DNA from: Acidocella sp.
GTDB taxonomy: Bacteria > Pseudomonadota > Alphaproteobacteria > Acetobacterales > Acetobacteraceae
Assembly: GCA_027308685.1 (NCBI GenBank)
Contig: DAIDEE010000007.1
Location: 1-64,000, forward strand
Reading direction: 5' to 3'
DNA: 64,000 nucleotides
The notes beneath the pieces were generated by a model. That model saw only the letters and a program-made list of their open reading frames with translations, was not told the DNA's origin and ran no database searches. Both the position numbers and the translations under genes were made by a program. Each line of letters begins with the position of its first letter. The stretch's first letter is position 1. Below, piece by piece: positions 54,358 through 63,963 of this stretch.

Positions 54358-54978
54358 TTATGGATATAGTTTGCCGATAACCCACCCGTTTTCATTTCGT
54401 GTGTACGTGGTACGCTCATGCAGACGATATTTAACGTCCTGCCAAAACTCTAAATAAGTTGGCGTGACTCGCCATCCTGACCAGAACGGGGGTCTTGGGA
54501 TCGTGTCGCCAGGAAATTTGGCCTCGAATTCCTCATATCTGGTCTCAAAAGTCTCACGGTCTGGCAAAGGTTTCGACTGAGCCGACGCCCAGGCACCAAT
54601 CTGGGAACCGCGGGGGCGAGAGGCGTAGTATTCATCGGCCTGAGAGTCTGAAACCAACGATATTGTGCCCTCAATCCGGACCTGACGATGCAGCGTTTTC
54701 CAATAAAACAACAGTGCCGCATGAGGGTTTTGTTTGAGTTCCTGGGATTTGCGGGACTCGAGGTTGGTGTAAAATACAAACCCCTGGTTATCCCACGCCT
54801 TCAAAAGCACGGTCCGGGCGGCTGGTTTACCCTCGCTGGACGCCGTAGCCAAAATCATGGCGTTAGGGTCGTTTGGTTCGGATGCCTCTGCCTCAGCAAA
54901 CCAGTCACCAAATGTAACAAAGGGATCGTTTTTTACTTGTTTCACAGCGAAGCTCTCCAAATCGAAATTTCGTAGCAC
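54358..54978 (-). CDS. pdxH: Pyridoxamine/pyridoxine 5'-phosphate oxidase
   Basis: FMN enzyme making pyridoxal 5'-phosphate. The 206-residue protein shows 'DPFVTFGDWFAEA', 'AMILATASSEGKPAARTVLLK', 'FYTNLESRKSQEL', 'LLFYWKTLHRQVRIEG', the substrate-binding 'SRPRGSQIGAWAS' and the C-terminal 'WVIGKLYP', consistent with PdxH. It is divergent from fabI and convergent with argJ. The few bases between its start and the fabI leader (54979-55046) must hold both promoters; I cannot pick out clear boxes. Confidence 0.96.
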   Translation of the reverse strand: MLRNFDLESFAVKQVKNDPFVTFGDWFAEAEASEPNDPNAMILATASSEGKPAARTVLLKAWDNQGFVFYTNLESRKSQELKQNPHAALLFYWKTLHRQVRIEGTISLVSDSQADEYYASRPRGSQIGAWASAQSKPLPDRETFETRYEEFEAKFPGDTIPRPPFWSGWRVTPTYLEFWQDVKYRLHERTTYTRNENGWVIGKLYP

Positions 54979-55046
54979 TTGATCGCATGAGATACTCTAT
55001 GCCACCACCATATCACTTATGTAATGCCACTAAGGAGAGAGACCCC

Positions 55047-55889
55047 ATGCCTGACACCGCATCCCAGATATCGCCCCCGAAGGGGACTCTTATGCAGGGT
55101 AAGCGCGGGCTGATCATGGGTGTTGCCAATAACCGTTCCATAGCCTGGGCCATTGCCCAGGCGGTGGCTGCGCAAGGCGGTGAGGTAGCCTTCACCTACC
55201 AGGGCGAGGCGTTGGAGCGCCGGGTGCGGCCTTTGGCGGAATCGGTTGGTTCTGATGTGGTGCTGCCGTGCGATGTCAGCAGCGACGCGGCGATGGATGA
55301 GACCTTTGCTGCCATCAAGGAAAAATGGGGAAAAATCGACTTTCTGGTGCACGCCATTGGGTTTGCTGACAAAAATTTTCTGCGTGGCCGGTATGTTGAT
55401 ACCCCTCGTGCGGCGTTTTTGCAGGCTCTTGATATTTCGTGTTTCTCCTTCACCGCGGTAGGCCAGCGGGCGGCGGCTCTCATGACTGACGGCGGCGCCC
55501 TTCTTACGCTCTCATATCTTGGCGCTGAACGTGTCGTGCCACATTACAACGTCATGGGAGTGGCCAAAGCGGCATTAGAGGCGTCGGTGCGGTATATGGC
55601 AGCTGATTTAGGCCCCAATCAGATCAGGGTGAACGCCATCAGCGCTGGGCCGATCAAAACCCTGGCGGCCAGCGGCATCGGCGATTTCAGTTATATCATG
55701 AAATGGAATAAATATAATTCCCCGCTTGAGCGCAACGTGGAGCTTGAGGAGGTCGGTGGTGCCGGGCTTTATATGCTCTCAGATCTCTCAAAAGGTGTAA
55801 CCGGCGAGGTTCACCATGTGGACTGCGGCTATCACACGGTGGGAATGAAGAACCCGAACGCACCGGACATCGCGGTTGCCAGCGATTAA
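55047..55889 (+). CDS. fabI: Enoyl-[acyl-carrier-protein] reductase (NADH)
   Basis: Final reduction of each fatty acid elongation cycle. The 280-residue SDR-type protein has 'GLIMGVANNRSIAWAIA' (NAD loop), 'HAIGFADK', 'LTLSYLGAERVVPHYNVMGVAKAAL' with Y157, Y167 and K174 (Tyr-x6-Lys catalytic arrangement of FabI), and 'ISAGPIKTLAASGI'. ATG 55047 follows AAGGAGAG and is preferred to an in-frame ATG at 54987, which would add 20 unrelated residues. accA follows 46 bases later, so two fatty acid genes are together. Confidence 0.96.
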   Translation: MPDTASQISPPKGTLMQGKRGLIMGVANNRSIAWAIAQAVAAQGGEVAFTYQGEALERRVRPLAESVGSDVVLPCDVSSDAAMDETFAAIKEKWGKIDFLVHAIGFADKNFLRGRYVDTPRAAFLQALDISCFSFTAVGQRAAALMTDGGALLTLSYLGAERVVPHYNVMGVAKAALEASVRYMAADLGPNQIRVNAISAGPIKTLAASGIGDFSYIMKWNKYNSPLERNVELEEVGGAGLYMLSDLSKGVTGEVHHVDCGYHTVGMKNPNAPDIAVASD

Positions 55890-55935
55890 GCGCCTGGGTT
55901 CCCTCAACAGCTTTATGTGGTAAACGCCCCGTCTC

Positions 55936-56892
55936 ATGCGCCAATATCTGGAATTTGAAAAACCTGTCGCCGAACTCGAAAGTAAAATCGAGGAACTGCG
56001 GCGGATGACCTCTCCTGGTGAGATCAACATCGCTGATGAGGTGCACCGGCTGTCGGATAAGGCCGATAAGCAACTGCGTGCTCTCTACGCCAAGCTCACC
56101 CCCTGGCAAAAGACACTGGTAGCCCGTCATGCCGACCGGCCCAAGGCAGCGGCTGTCATTGCTGAATTGATCGAGGGTTTCATCCCGCTCGCGGGTGACC
56201 GCGCCTTTGCCGATGATGCGGCCATTATCGGCGGCATGGGGCGGTTCCGTGGTGCGCCGGTGATGGTGATCGGCACCGAAAAAGGGACCGATACCGAAAC
56301 CCGGATTAAGCATAATTTTGGCATGGCGCGGCCTGAAGGCTACCGCAAAGCGCAACGGCTGATGGAGTTGGCTGGCCGGTTTGGCTTACCGATTTTAACT
56401 TTTGTTGACACGTCCGGGGCATTTCCAGGCATTGATGCCGAGGCTCGCGGCCAGGCGGAGGCCATTGCGCGTGGTATTGAGATTTGCCTCAGTGCGCCGG
56501 TGCCGCTGATCGCTTCAATCATCGGTGAAGGCGGCTCGGGTGGCGCCATTGCGTTGGCGGCCGGCAATACGGTCCTGATGTTTGAACACGCGATTTACTC
56601 GGTTATTTCGCCCGAGGGCTGCGCTTCAATTTTGTGGCGTGATGCCGCCCAGGCCCCGTTGGCGGCTGAGGCCATGCGGATTACCGCGCAGGATTTGAAG
56701 AGACTCGGGCTGATTGATGAAATTGTGCCGGAGCCGATGGGTGGCGCTCAGCGTGACCCTGATCAGGCTCTGGCTAGTCTGGCCGATGCCATAGCTCTGG
56801 CGCTGGCACCTCTGAAGCCGATGACCGCCGAAGCCCTGCGGGCGCGCCGGCGCGAGAAATTTCTCGCTATGGGTAAATTAGGCCTGGTTTAA
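55936..56892 (+). CDS. accA: Acetyl-CoA carboxylase carboxyltransferase subunit alpha
   Basis: With AccD, transfers CO2 from biotin to acetyl-CoA to give malonyl-CoA. The 318-residue protein begins 'YLEFEKPVAELESKIEEL', then 'GDRAFADDAAIIGGMGRF', 'NFGMARPEGYRKAQRLM', 'FVDTSGAFPGIDAEARGQAEAIA', 'IGEGGSGGAIALAAGN' and 'SPEGCASILWRDA', typical for AccA. It lies downstream of fabI in the same direction, and its stop overlaps the convergent membrane protein gene by 15 bases. Confidence 0.97.
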   Translation: MRQYLEFEKPVAELESKIEELRRMTSPGEINIADEVHRLSDKADKQLRALYAKLTPWQKTLVARHADRPKAAAVIAELIEGFIPLAGDRAFADDAAIIGGMGRFRGAPVMVIGTEKGTDTETRIKHNFGMARPEGYRKAQRLMELAGRFGLPILTFVDTSGAFPGIDAEARGQAEAIARGIEICLSAPVPLIASIIGEGGSGGAIALAAGNTVLMFEHAIYSVISPEGCASILWRDAAQAPLAAEAMRITAQDLKRLGLIDEIVPEPMGGAQRDPDQALASLADAIALALAPLKPMTAEALRARRREKFLAMGKLGLV

Positions 56893-57270
56893 CGTCTGAT
56901 AGCGGCCGGTTTTCAGGCTGATCCAGGTGAACAGGCCGAAAGCCGCGCCCAATACCCCATACGTCCCATTGTAATTGACCACGGCCGCAACGCCGATGCC
57001 GATGGCGAGGGCTGCCAGTAGCCGGCGCCCAAGAATGAAAGCGAGCAGCCCGAGGGCCAGCGCGATCCAGCCAAATGCATGAAAATATTGCATTTTTAAT
57101 ACCACCTCGCGTGGGCCGCAAAACCCCGGGGCATTGGCGGCGGCGCAGAGGCCCACGGTGGCACGTGGCACAATGGCCAATTGCCGGAACATGATGGCGC
57201 TGCCGCCAATCGCCATGGCGAGCACGGCACAAAGACCGTCTGTGCCATTGAACCTGTTTGTCGCCGCCAT
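56878..57270 (-). CDS. Small multi-span membrane protein, unknown
   Basis: About 130 residues from ATG 57270 (GAGACACG region upstream; a further in-frame ATG at 57342 is less likely). It has three or four hydrophobic segments: residues 14-32, 61-80, 83-98 and 100-118, with short loops including '[18 protein letters not shown]'. I do not recognise the family. It is divergent from glyQ with 77 bases between starts and convergent with accA. Confidence 0.65.
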   Translation of the reverse strand: MAATNRFNGTDGLCAVLAMAIGGSAIMFRQLAIVPRATVGLCAAANAPGFCGPREVVLKMQYFHAFGWIALALGLLAFILGRRLLAALAIGIGVAAVVNYNGTYGVLGAAFGLFTWISLKTGRYQTLNQA

Positions 57271-57347
57271 GCTCGTGTCTCCTTGCTCTGAGGCCGCTGG
57301 GGCCGTATTGCTGCGCTGCGCCACAACAACAATTTCACACACGGTTC

Positions 57348-58226
57348 ATGACAGAGCACGCACCTAACGCCAAGCCAAAGAGCTTTCAGGAGATCATTCT
57401 GACATTGCACGCCTTTTGGGCGCAGCAGGGTTGCGTGATTTTGCAGCCTTACGACGTGGAAATGGGGGCGGGCACCTTCCACCCCGCCACCACGTTGCGG
57501 GCATTGGGGCCAAAGCCTTGGTCCGCCGCTTATGTGCAGCCCTCGCGCCGGCCTTCGGATGGCCGCTATGGCGAGAACCCGAACCGTTTGCAGCATTATT
57601 ATCAGTACCAGGTGATCGTGAAGCCAAGCCCGGCGGCGGCGCAGGATTTGCTGCTGCAGAGCTATCAGGCCATCGGGCTGGATTTGAACAATCACGATTT
57701 CCGCTTCGTCGAGGATGACTGGGAAAGCCCCACCCTGGGGGCCTGGGGGCTTGGCTGGGAGGTCTGGTGCGACGGCATGGAGGTGGGGCAGTTCACTTAT
57801 TTCCAGCAGGTGGGCGGCATTGCGGTGGATTTACCGAGCTTTGAGATGACCTACGGGTTGGAGCGTCTGGCGATGTATGTGCAGGGCGTCGAGAATGTTT
57901 ATGACCTGGAATTCAATGGCGCTGGCGTAAAATACGGCGACGTGTTCCTGCGGGCCGAGCGCGAATATTCCGCCCATAATTTTGAATTTGCCAATACCGA
58001 CATGCTGATGCGGCATTTTGCCGACGCCGAGGCTGAATGTGCCGCGCTGGTGGGCCATAAACTGGCGCTGCCAGCGTATGACCAATGCATCAAGGCCAGC
58101 CATTTGTTCAATTTGCTGGATGCGCGGGGCGTGATTTCGGTGGCGGAGCGGGCCTCCTACATTGGCCGGGTGCGGGCGCTGGCGAAGGCCTGCGCGGAAG
58201 CCTGGGTTGCCGGGGAGGCTGCGTAA
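57348..58226 (+). CDS. glyQ: Glycine-tRNA ligase alpha subunit
   Basis: The catalytic-site subunit of the alpha2-beta2 bacterial glycyl-tRNA synthetase. The 292-residue protein has '[24 protein letters not shown]', split over residues 14-37, '[16 protein letters not shown]', '[19 protein letters not shown]' and '[17 protein letters not shown]', the class II motifs of this type. ATG 57348 gives the family N-terminus. The stop overlaps the glyS start (TAATG). Confidence 0.97.
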   Translation: MTEHAPNAKPKSFQEIILTLHAFWAQQGCVILQPYDVEMGAGTFHPATTLRALGPKPWSAAYVQPSRRPSDGRYGENPNRLQHYYQYQVIVKPSPAAAQDLLLQSYQAIGLDLNNHDFRFVEDDWESPTLGAWGLGWEVWCDGMEVGQFTYFQQVGGIAVDLPSFEMTYGLERLAMYVQGVENVYDLEFNGAGVKYGDVFLRAEREYSAHNFEFANTDMLMRHFADAEAECAALVGHKLALPAYDQCIKASHLFNLLDARGVISVAERASYIGRVRALAKACAEAWVAGEAA

Positions 58227-60229
58227 TGGCCGAGTTTTTCATTGAACTGTTCTCGGAAGAAATTCCGGCGCGGATGCAGGCAGGCGCTGCGACTGAACTG
58301 GCGCGAATTTGCGGCGCTGTGCTGACGGATTTGCAGATAAGCGACGTGCGGACGTTTTACGGCCCGCGCCGGATTGCGTTGGCAGCGACGGTGGCGGCCC
58401 AAAAATCCGGCGGTGTTATTGAAGCGCGGGGGCCGCGAGAGGGCGCGCCGGATGCGGCGCTGGCGGGGTTTTTGGGCAAGCATAAAGCCAGCCGCGATGA
58501 CGTGCTGGTGGAAGGCGGGTTTTACCTGCTGCGCCGGGCTGAACCGGCCGTGGCAGCGGCGGATTTGATGGCGGCAGTTTTGCCGGGGGCGTTGGCGAAA
58601 TTCTCCTGGCCCAAATCCATGCGCTGGGGCCAGAGCGGCGATTTCACCTGGGTGCGGCCCTTGCGGCGGATGGTGTGCCTGCTCGATGGCGCGGTGGTGC
58701 CGATTACATTGGGGCCGGTGACGGCGGGCAATGAGACCGAGGGGCATAGGTTCATGGCGCCTGGCGCGTTTACCGTGACATCGGCGGCGGATTGGCAGGC
58801 GAAATTGCGCGACCGCAAGGTGATCGCCGATCAAGCCGAGCGCCGGGCATTGGTGGTTGAAGGGCTGAACGCGGTGGCCGCCAAAGCGGGCCTGACCGTG
58901 GCCGAGGATGCCGGGTTAGTGGATGAAGTGACCGGGCTGGTAGAATGGCCGGTGGCGCTGCTGGGCAACATTGATGCCGATTTCATGAGCTTGCCGCCGG
59001 AAGTGCGGGAACTCTCCATGAAAGTGAACCAGCGCTATGTCGCGCTGCGCGATGTAGGGGGCCAACCGGCCCCATATTTTGCGTTTGCGGCGAATATCGA
59101 AGCCAAGGATGGTGGTACCGCAATAATTGCAGGCAATGAGCGCGTGCTGCGGGCACGGCTTTCCGATGCGCGGCATTTTTGGGATTTGGACCTGAAAACC
59201 CCGCTGGATGCGTTGTTGCCGAAACTGGCAAAAATTACCTTCCACGCGAAAATTGGCACGCAGTTGCAGCGTTCCGAGAGAATTGCAGCACTGGCGGAAA
59301 AAATCGCTTTGGCCTTGGGCGCGGATGCATCGGCCGCTGATGCGGCAAAAACGGCTGCGCGGTTATGTAAGGCTGACCTTGTAACTGGCATGGTGGGAGA
59401 ATTCCCCGAATTGCAAGGTATCATGGGCGGTTATTACGCCGAACGGATGGCGCAAGGCAGTATCGTCGGCCCCGCCATTAAGACACACTACCAGCCCAAA
59501 GGCCCCTCGGACGCCGTGCCGACAGGTATCGTGGCGGTGAGTGTCGCGTTGGCGGATAAACTAGATACGCTCATCCAGTTTTTCCAAATTGGCGAAAAAC
59601 CTACCGGCTCAGGCGACCCGTATGCGCTGCGCCGGGCGGCGTTGGGGGTGATTCGGATCATTCTGGAAAACGAGCTGAACCTGCCGCTGAGAACCTTTAT
59701 CAGCAATGATGAGTTATTTGGCTTCATTATTGAGCGACTGCGGGTGAAACTGCGCGGTGAGGGCCAGCGGTTTGATGTGCTGGATGCCGTGCTGGCGGCG
59801 GGTACTGACGATAATTTGGTGCGCGTGATGCAGCGCGTGAACGCCGTTTCGGCATTTTTGGCAACGGAAGATGGCGCTAATTTGCTCATCGCTTACCGCC
59901 GGGCGGCTAATATTTTGCGGATTGAGGACGCCAAGGACGGTCCGCACAAGGCGGAACCGGTGCTAGGCCCGTTGCCTCTGCCGGAAGAGGGACAGTTGCG
60001 CGATATGCTGGCGTTTCTGGCGGGCGAGACGGTGAATGATTTCCGCGATGGTAATTTTGCCCGCGCCATGGCGGCATTTTCCAAATTGCGGACATTGGTT
60101 GACGCCTTCTTCGATAAAGTAACCGTCAACGACCCGGTGCCCCAAATACGCCAGAATCGTTTGCGATTGCTCGCCCAACTGCGTGATACCATGCATCAAA
60201 TTGCTGATTTTTCGAAAATTGAAGGCTGA
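58226..60229 (+). CDS. glyS: Glycine-tRNA ligase beta subunit
   Basis: Partner of GlyQ, carrying tRNA recognition. The 667-residue protein begins 'AEFFIELFSEEIPARMQ', then 'FYGPRRIAL', 'FSWPKSMRWGQ', 'WPVALLGNID', 'FLSLPPEVRELSMKVNQRY'-like text, 'RHFWDLD', and the HD-like 'FPELQGIMGGYYAERMAQG' with C-terminal 'GDPYALRRAALGVIRI'. Start ATG 58226 shares a base with the glyQ stop codon, so the two subunits are translationally coupled. ppdK follows 15 bases downstream. Confidence 0.97.
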   Translation: MAEFFIELFSEEIPARMQAGAATELARICGAVLTDLQISDVRTFYGPRRIALAATVAAQKSGGVIEARGPREGAPDAALAGFLGKHKASRDDVLVEGGFYLLRRAEPAVAAADLMAAVLPGALAKFSWPKSMRWGQSGDFTWVRPLRRMVCLLDGAVVPITLGPVTAGNETEGHRFMAPGAFTVTSAADWQAKLRDRKVIADQAERRALVVEGLNAVAAKAGLTVAEDAGLVDEVTGLVEWPVALLGNIDADFMSLPPEVRELSMKVNQRYVALRDVGGQPAPYFAFAANIEAKDGGTAIIAGNERVLRARLSDARHFWDLDLKTPLDALLPKLAKITFHAKIGTQLQRSERIAALAEKIALALGADASAADAAKTAARLCKADLVTGMVGEFPELQGIMGGYYAERMAQGSIVGPAIKTHYQPKGPSDAVPTGIVAVSVALADKLDTLIQFFQIGEKPTGSGDPYALRRAALGVIRIILENELNLPLRTFISNDELFGFIIERLRVKLRGEGQRFDVLDAVLAAGTDDNLVRVMQRVNAVSAFLATEDGANLLIAYRRAANILRIEDAKDGPHKAEPVLGPLPLPEEGQLRDMLAFLAGETVNDFRDGNFARAMAAFSKLRTLVDAFFDKVTVNDPVPQIRQNRLRLLAQLRDTMHQIADFSKIEG

Positions 60230-60244
60230 GGAGCTTTATTTGCC

Positions 60245-62905
60245 ATGACCAAATGGGTTTATAATTTCGGCGCCGGCGTAAATGACGGCAGTGCAGCCCT
60301 TCGTAATTTGCTGGGCGGCAAGGGCGCTAACTTGGCGGAAATGGCCAGTATCGACCTGCCGGTACCACCTGGCTTTACCATCACCACCGAAGTTTGCACG
60401 GCCTATTATGACAATGGCCAGAGCTATCCAGTGGAATTGCAAGCCCAGGTTAGCGCCGCGTTGACCCGCATTGAAACCGCCGTGGACCGCAAGTTTGGCG
60501 ATAAGGACAAGCCGTTGCTGGTCTCGGTGCGCTCAGGTGCCCGCGTTTCCATGCCAGGCATGATGGATACTGTGTTGAATCTGGGTCTCAATGACGTGAC
60601 CGTTCGCGGGTTGGAAACAAACTCGGGTGATTCGCGCTTCGCCTGGGATTCCTATCGCCGGTTTATTCAGATGTACGGCTCGGTGGTGCTGGGCGTGGAC
60701 CATCACCGGTTTGAGGAAATTATCGAAAATGCAAAAATGGACGCTGATGTGATTGAGGATACTGCCCTCACCCCGGCGCATTGGCAGCAAGTGGTGGAAA
60801 GCTACAAAGACATGGTGGCCGAGGAAACCGGCAAGCCGTTTCCGCAGGACCCGCATGACCAGTTGTGGGGTGCGATTGGGGCGGTGTTTGGCTCCTGGAT
60901 GAACCCGCGGGCCAATGTGTATCGCCGGTTGCATGATATTCCGGCCAGTTGGGGCACCGCTGTCAACGTGCAGGCGATGGTCTTCGGCAACATGGGCGAT
61001 GATTGCGCCACCGGCGTATGCTTCACGCGGGATCCGTCCACCGGCCTGAATGAATTCTACGGTGAGTATCTGGTGAACGCGCAAGGCGAGGACGTGGTGG
61101 CGGGCATCCGCACGCCGCGCCCGTTGAGCCAGGCCTATGCCAAGCCGGGCGAAGTGAGCATGGAGCACGCCATGCCGGAAGCCTACGCCGAACTGAACAA
61201 GGTGCGCGATGTTCTTGAGAAACACTATAAGGACATGCAGGACATTGAGTTCACTGTGCAGCAGAACAAGCTCTACATGCTGCAAACCCGCTCTGGTAAA
61301 CGCACCGCTGCCGCCAGCTTGCGCATCGCCGTTGAAATGGCGGAGAGCGGGTTGATCGACCGTGATACGGCCATTATGCGCGTGAATCCGGCCTCGCTCG
61401 ACCAGTTGTTGCACCCGACCCTGGACCCCAAGGCAACGCCGAAGCTGTTCGCCAAAGGCTTGCCGGCCAGCCCGGGCGCTGCATCGGGCGCGGTGGTGTT
61501 CACAGCTGATGAGGCTGAGTTGCGCGCCCAGAAGGGTGATTCGGTAATTTTAGTGCGCATTGAAACCAGCCCGGAAGATATTCATGGAATGCACGCCGCC
61601 CGCGGAATTCTCACCACCCGAGGCGGCATGACCAGCCACGCCGCCGTGGTGGCGCGCGGCATGGGGCGGCCTTGCGTGGCGGGTGCCGGTGGCATCAGCG
61701 TTGATTATGGTGCGCAAACCCTCTCGGCCGGCGGCGTTGTGGTGCGGGCTGGTGATATTCTCACCCTCGATGGTGCGACGGGTGAAGTGTTCGTCGGTGC
61801 CGTCAAGATGATCGAGCCGCAATTATCCGCCGAATTCGGCACACTGATGGGTTGGGCCGATGCGGCCCGCCGCCTGAAGGTGCGTGCCAACGCGGAAACC
61901 CCGCTGGATGCCGACACCGCCCGCAAGTTCGGGGCTGAGGGCATCGGCCTGTGCCGCACCGAGCATATGTTCTTTGACCCCGCCCGGATTGGCGCGGTGC
62001 GTCAGATGATTATGGCGAAGGATGAAGCAGGCCGCCGTGTGGCGCTTGAGAAATTACTGCCCTTCCAGCGCGAAGATTTTGTCTCATTGTTCAAAATCAT
62101 GGCTGGTCTGCCGGTGACCATCCGCCTGCTCGACCCGCCTTTGCATGAATTCCTGCCCCATGGCGCCGCCGAACTGGCGGAAGTGGCGCAGGCTTTGGGG
62201 ATGGATGCGCATGCCATCGCCGAACGTGCCGCCGAGCTTTCGGAAACCAACCCGATGCTGGGGCATCGTGGCTGCCGGTTAGGTGTTTCCTACCCGGAAA
62301 TTTACGAAATGCAGGCGCGCGCGATTTTTGAGGCCGCTGTGGAAGTGGGCAAAACCGGCGCCGCTCCGGTGCCGGAGATCATGATTCCGCTGGTGGGGAT
62401 CAAGCGCGAGTTGGATATTACCCGCGCCCAGGTGGAAAAAGTGGCCAAGGCGGTGTTCGCCGAAACCGGCACCACCATTGAATATAGCATCGGCACCATG
62501 ATCGAACTACCGCGTGCCGCCCTAACCGCTGACTCCATCGCCGACGCGGCCGACTTTTTCTCGTTCGGCACCAACGATTTAACCCAGACCGTGTTTGGCC
62601 TCTCGCGTGATGATGCCGGCAAGTTCTTGCCACATTATGTCGAGCAAGGGATTTTGGCGAAAGACCCGTTTGTCTCGATCGATGTGGAGGGCGTTGGCAC
62701 GCTGGTGCGGATTGCCGCCGAGAAAGGCCGTGCCACTAAATCTGCATTGAAGCTGGGGATTTGTGGTGAGCATGGCGGTGATCCGGCTTCCATCGCCTTC
62801 TGTGAGTCGGTTGGGCTGGATTACGTCTCGTGCAGCCCATACCGCGTGCCGGTGGCGCGTCTGGCCGCGGCGCAAGCGGCGATTGAGGCTAAAAGAGCGG
62901 CGTAA
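60245..62905 (+). CDS. ppdK: Pyruvate, phosphate dikinase
   Basis: Interconverts pyruvate, ATP and phosphate with phosphoenolpyruvate, AMP and pyrophosphate; used for gluconeogenesis or glycolysis with pyrophosphate. The 886-residue protein has the N-terminal ATP-grasp domain ('LLGGKGANLAEMASIDLPVPPGF', split, and 'VRSGARVSMPGMMDTVLNLGLN'), the swivelling domain with the phosphorylated His in 'TRGGMTSHAAVVARGMGRPC', and the PEP/pyruvate barrel ('LCRTEHMFF', 'EIMIPLV', 'SFGTNDLTQ', 'GICGEHGGDP'). It follows glyS closely, an order I recall from other alphaproteobacteria. Confidence 0.97.
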   Translation: MTKWVYNFGAGVNDGSAALRNLLGGKGANLAEMASIDLPVPPGFTITTEVCTAYYDNGQSYPVELQAQVSAALTRIETAVDRKFGDKDKPLLVSVRSGARVSMPGMMDTVLNLGLNDVTVRGLETNSGDSRFAWDSYRRFIQMYGSVVLGVDHHRFEEIIENAKMDADVIEDTALTPAHWQQVVESYKDMVAEETGKPFPQDPHDQLWGAIGAVFGSWMNPRANVYRRLHDIPASWGTAVNVQAMVFGNMGDDCATGVCFTRDPSTGLNEFYGEYLVNAQGEDVVAGIRTPRPLSQAYAKPGEVSMEHAMPEAYAELNKVRDVLEKHYKDMQDIEFTVQQNKLYMLQTRSGKRTAAASLRIAVEMAESGLIDRDTAIMRVNPASLDQLLHPTLDPKATPKLFAKGLPASPGAASGAVVFTADEAELRAQKGDSVILVRIETSPEDIHGMHAARGILTTRGGMTSHAAVVARGMGRPCVAGAGGISVDYGAQTLSAGGVVVRAGDILTLDGATGEVFVGAVKMIEPQLSAEFGTLMGWADAARRLKVRANAETPLDADTARKFGAEGIGLCRTEHMFFDPARIGAVRQMIMAKDEAGRRVALEKLLPFQREDFVSLFKIMAGLPVTIRLLDPPLHEFLPHGAAELAEVAQALGMDAHAIAERAAELSETNPMLGHRGCRLGVSYPEIYEMQARAIFEAAVEVGKTGAAPVPEIMIPLVGIKRELDITRAQVEKVAKAVFAETGTTIEYSIGTMIELPRAALTADSIADAADFFSFGTNDLTQTVFGLSRDDAGKFLPHYVEQGILAKDPFVSIDVEGVGTLVRIAAEKGRATKSALKLGICGEHGGDPASIAFCESVGLDYVSCSPYRVPVARLAAAQAAIEAKRAA

Positions 62906-62911
62906 GGGAGC

Positions 62912-63388
62912 ATGATAGCGGCCCCCTTTGTTGGCCACCGGGGCGCGGTTCTCCCTGCGTGGGCCGACGACAATGCGCATATGAATTTAGCGTATTATCT
63001 GGTGATGTTTGACGCCGCTTCCGACGCGATTTTTGAGGCGTTAGGCATTGGCCAAGAATACCGGCGCGAGGCAGGTAGCACCTGCTTCGCGGCGGAAACC
63101 CACTTGGTTTACGAGCAGGAGATGAATGTGGGTGATAGAGCTTGCATCACCACCACTGTAATCGATGCAGACTCAAAACGGCTACACCTCGCACATGAGA
63201 TGGTGCGTGAAGGCGCAACGGCGCGGGCGTGCTTGCAGGAAATCATGTTTATTAACGTGAATTTAACAACTCGGCGAGCGGCGTTGTGGACCCCGCAGGC
63301 AAAGGAGACGTTACAGCAGGCTGTATTGACGCATAGCGGCTTGCCCAGGCCAGCCAAGCTCGGGCGGGCGATCGGGATTGTGCGTTAA
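62912..63388 (+). CDS. Hot-dog-fold thioesterase
   Basis: Protein of 158 residues of the 4HBT/FcbC-like thioesterase group. The active-site region is 'AWADDNAHMNLAYYLVMFDAASD' spread over residues 16-38, with the catalytic Asp followed by the helix of the hot-dog fold; 'HLVYEQEMNVGD' and 'LHLAHEMVREG' are the usual strands. Similar proteins act on acyl-CoA such as carnitine- or betainyl-CoA, but the substrate cannot be told here. The ATG at 62912 follows GGGAGC, and ppdK ends only six bases upstream, so they may be co-transcribed. Confidence 0.85.
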   Translation: MIAAPFVGHRGAVLPAWADDNAHMNLAYYLVMFDAASDAIFEALGIGQEYRREAGSTCFAAETHLVYEQEMNVGDRACITTTVIDADSKRLHLAHEMVREGATARACLQEIMFINVNLTTRRAALWTPQAKETLQQAVLTHSGLPRPAKLGRAIGIVR

Positions 63389-63963
63389 GCCAGCTTCAGG
63401 ATTAAAAACCCACCAACAATGCTGATAGCTATGATGGTTGTGATCAGCCCCAGGCGTTTTTCCACAAACACCCGCACGGGGTCGCCGAATATACGCAGCA
63501 ATGTCGCCAGCAGAAAAAACCTCCCACCTCGCGTAATCACGCTGGCTCCCATAAAAATCGGGAAATTGAACGCGGCGGCTCCGGCGGCGATGGTGACGAT
63601 TTTGTAAGGGATGGGCGTTAGACCCTTAATAAGAATGACCCATACGCCATACTGTGCGAATTTTTGTTGAAACGCCACGAAGGCGGCATGGTAATGGTAA
63701 AAATTGATAATCGGCTGGGCCAACTTGGCGAGCAGGAAATAGCCGATGCTATAACCCAAGGCACCGCCGAGCACGCTACCCAAAGTGCAGATGAGGGCAA
63801 AGGGGAAGGCCTTCTTTGGTTGTGCCAATGCCATCGGGATCAGCAAGGCATCTGGTGGGATCGGAAAAAAGCTGGCTTCGGCAAAGGCGATAGCGAATAG
63901 CCATAACGGCGCGGCCGGGCGTTCACTCAGCGCAATAATGCTGTCGTAAAATTTCTTGAGCAT
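63385..63963 (-). CDS. YqaA/DedA-type (VTT domain) membrane protein
   Basis: Inner membrane protein of 192 residues. 'EASFFPIPPDALLIPMAL' near residue 29, 'GALGYSIGYFLL', 'FAQYGVWVILIKGLTPIPYKIVTIAAGAA' (split) and 'SVITRGGRFFLLATLLRIFG' are the re-entrant and TM segments of the VTT/SNARE-associated (YqaA-like DedA) group. DedA relatives are linked to lipid (undecaprenyl or phospholipid) flipping; this member's role is unknown. The ATG at 63963 has GGAGGGC upstream. It is convergent with the thioesterase gene with a four-base overlap of stops. Confidence 0.9.
   Translation of the reverse strand: MLKKFYDSIIALSERPAAPLWLFAIAFAEASFFPIPPDALLIPMALAQPKKAFPFALICTLGSVLGGALGYSIGYFLLAKLAQPIINFYHYHAAFVAFQQKFAQYGVWVILIKGLTPIPYKIVTIAAGAAAFNFPIFMGASVITRGGRFFLLATLLRIFGDPVRVFVEKRLGLITTIIAISIVGGFLILKLA

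Noticed and set aside
58157-58834. 225-codon minus-strand frame over glyQ/glyS
   Set aside because: His/Arg-rich shadow translation lying opposite conserved synthetase domains.
60533-61414. 293-codon open frame on the minus strand inside ppdK
   Set aside because: It mirrors a highly conserved coding region, has no ribosome site or recognisable domain, and GC-rich codon bias commonly opens antisense frames of this size.
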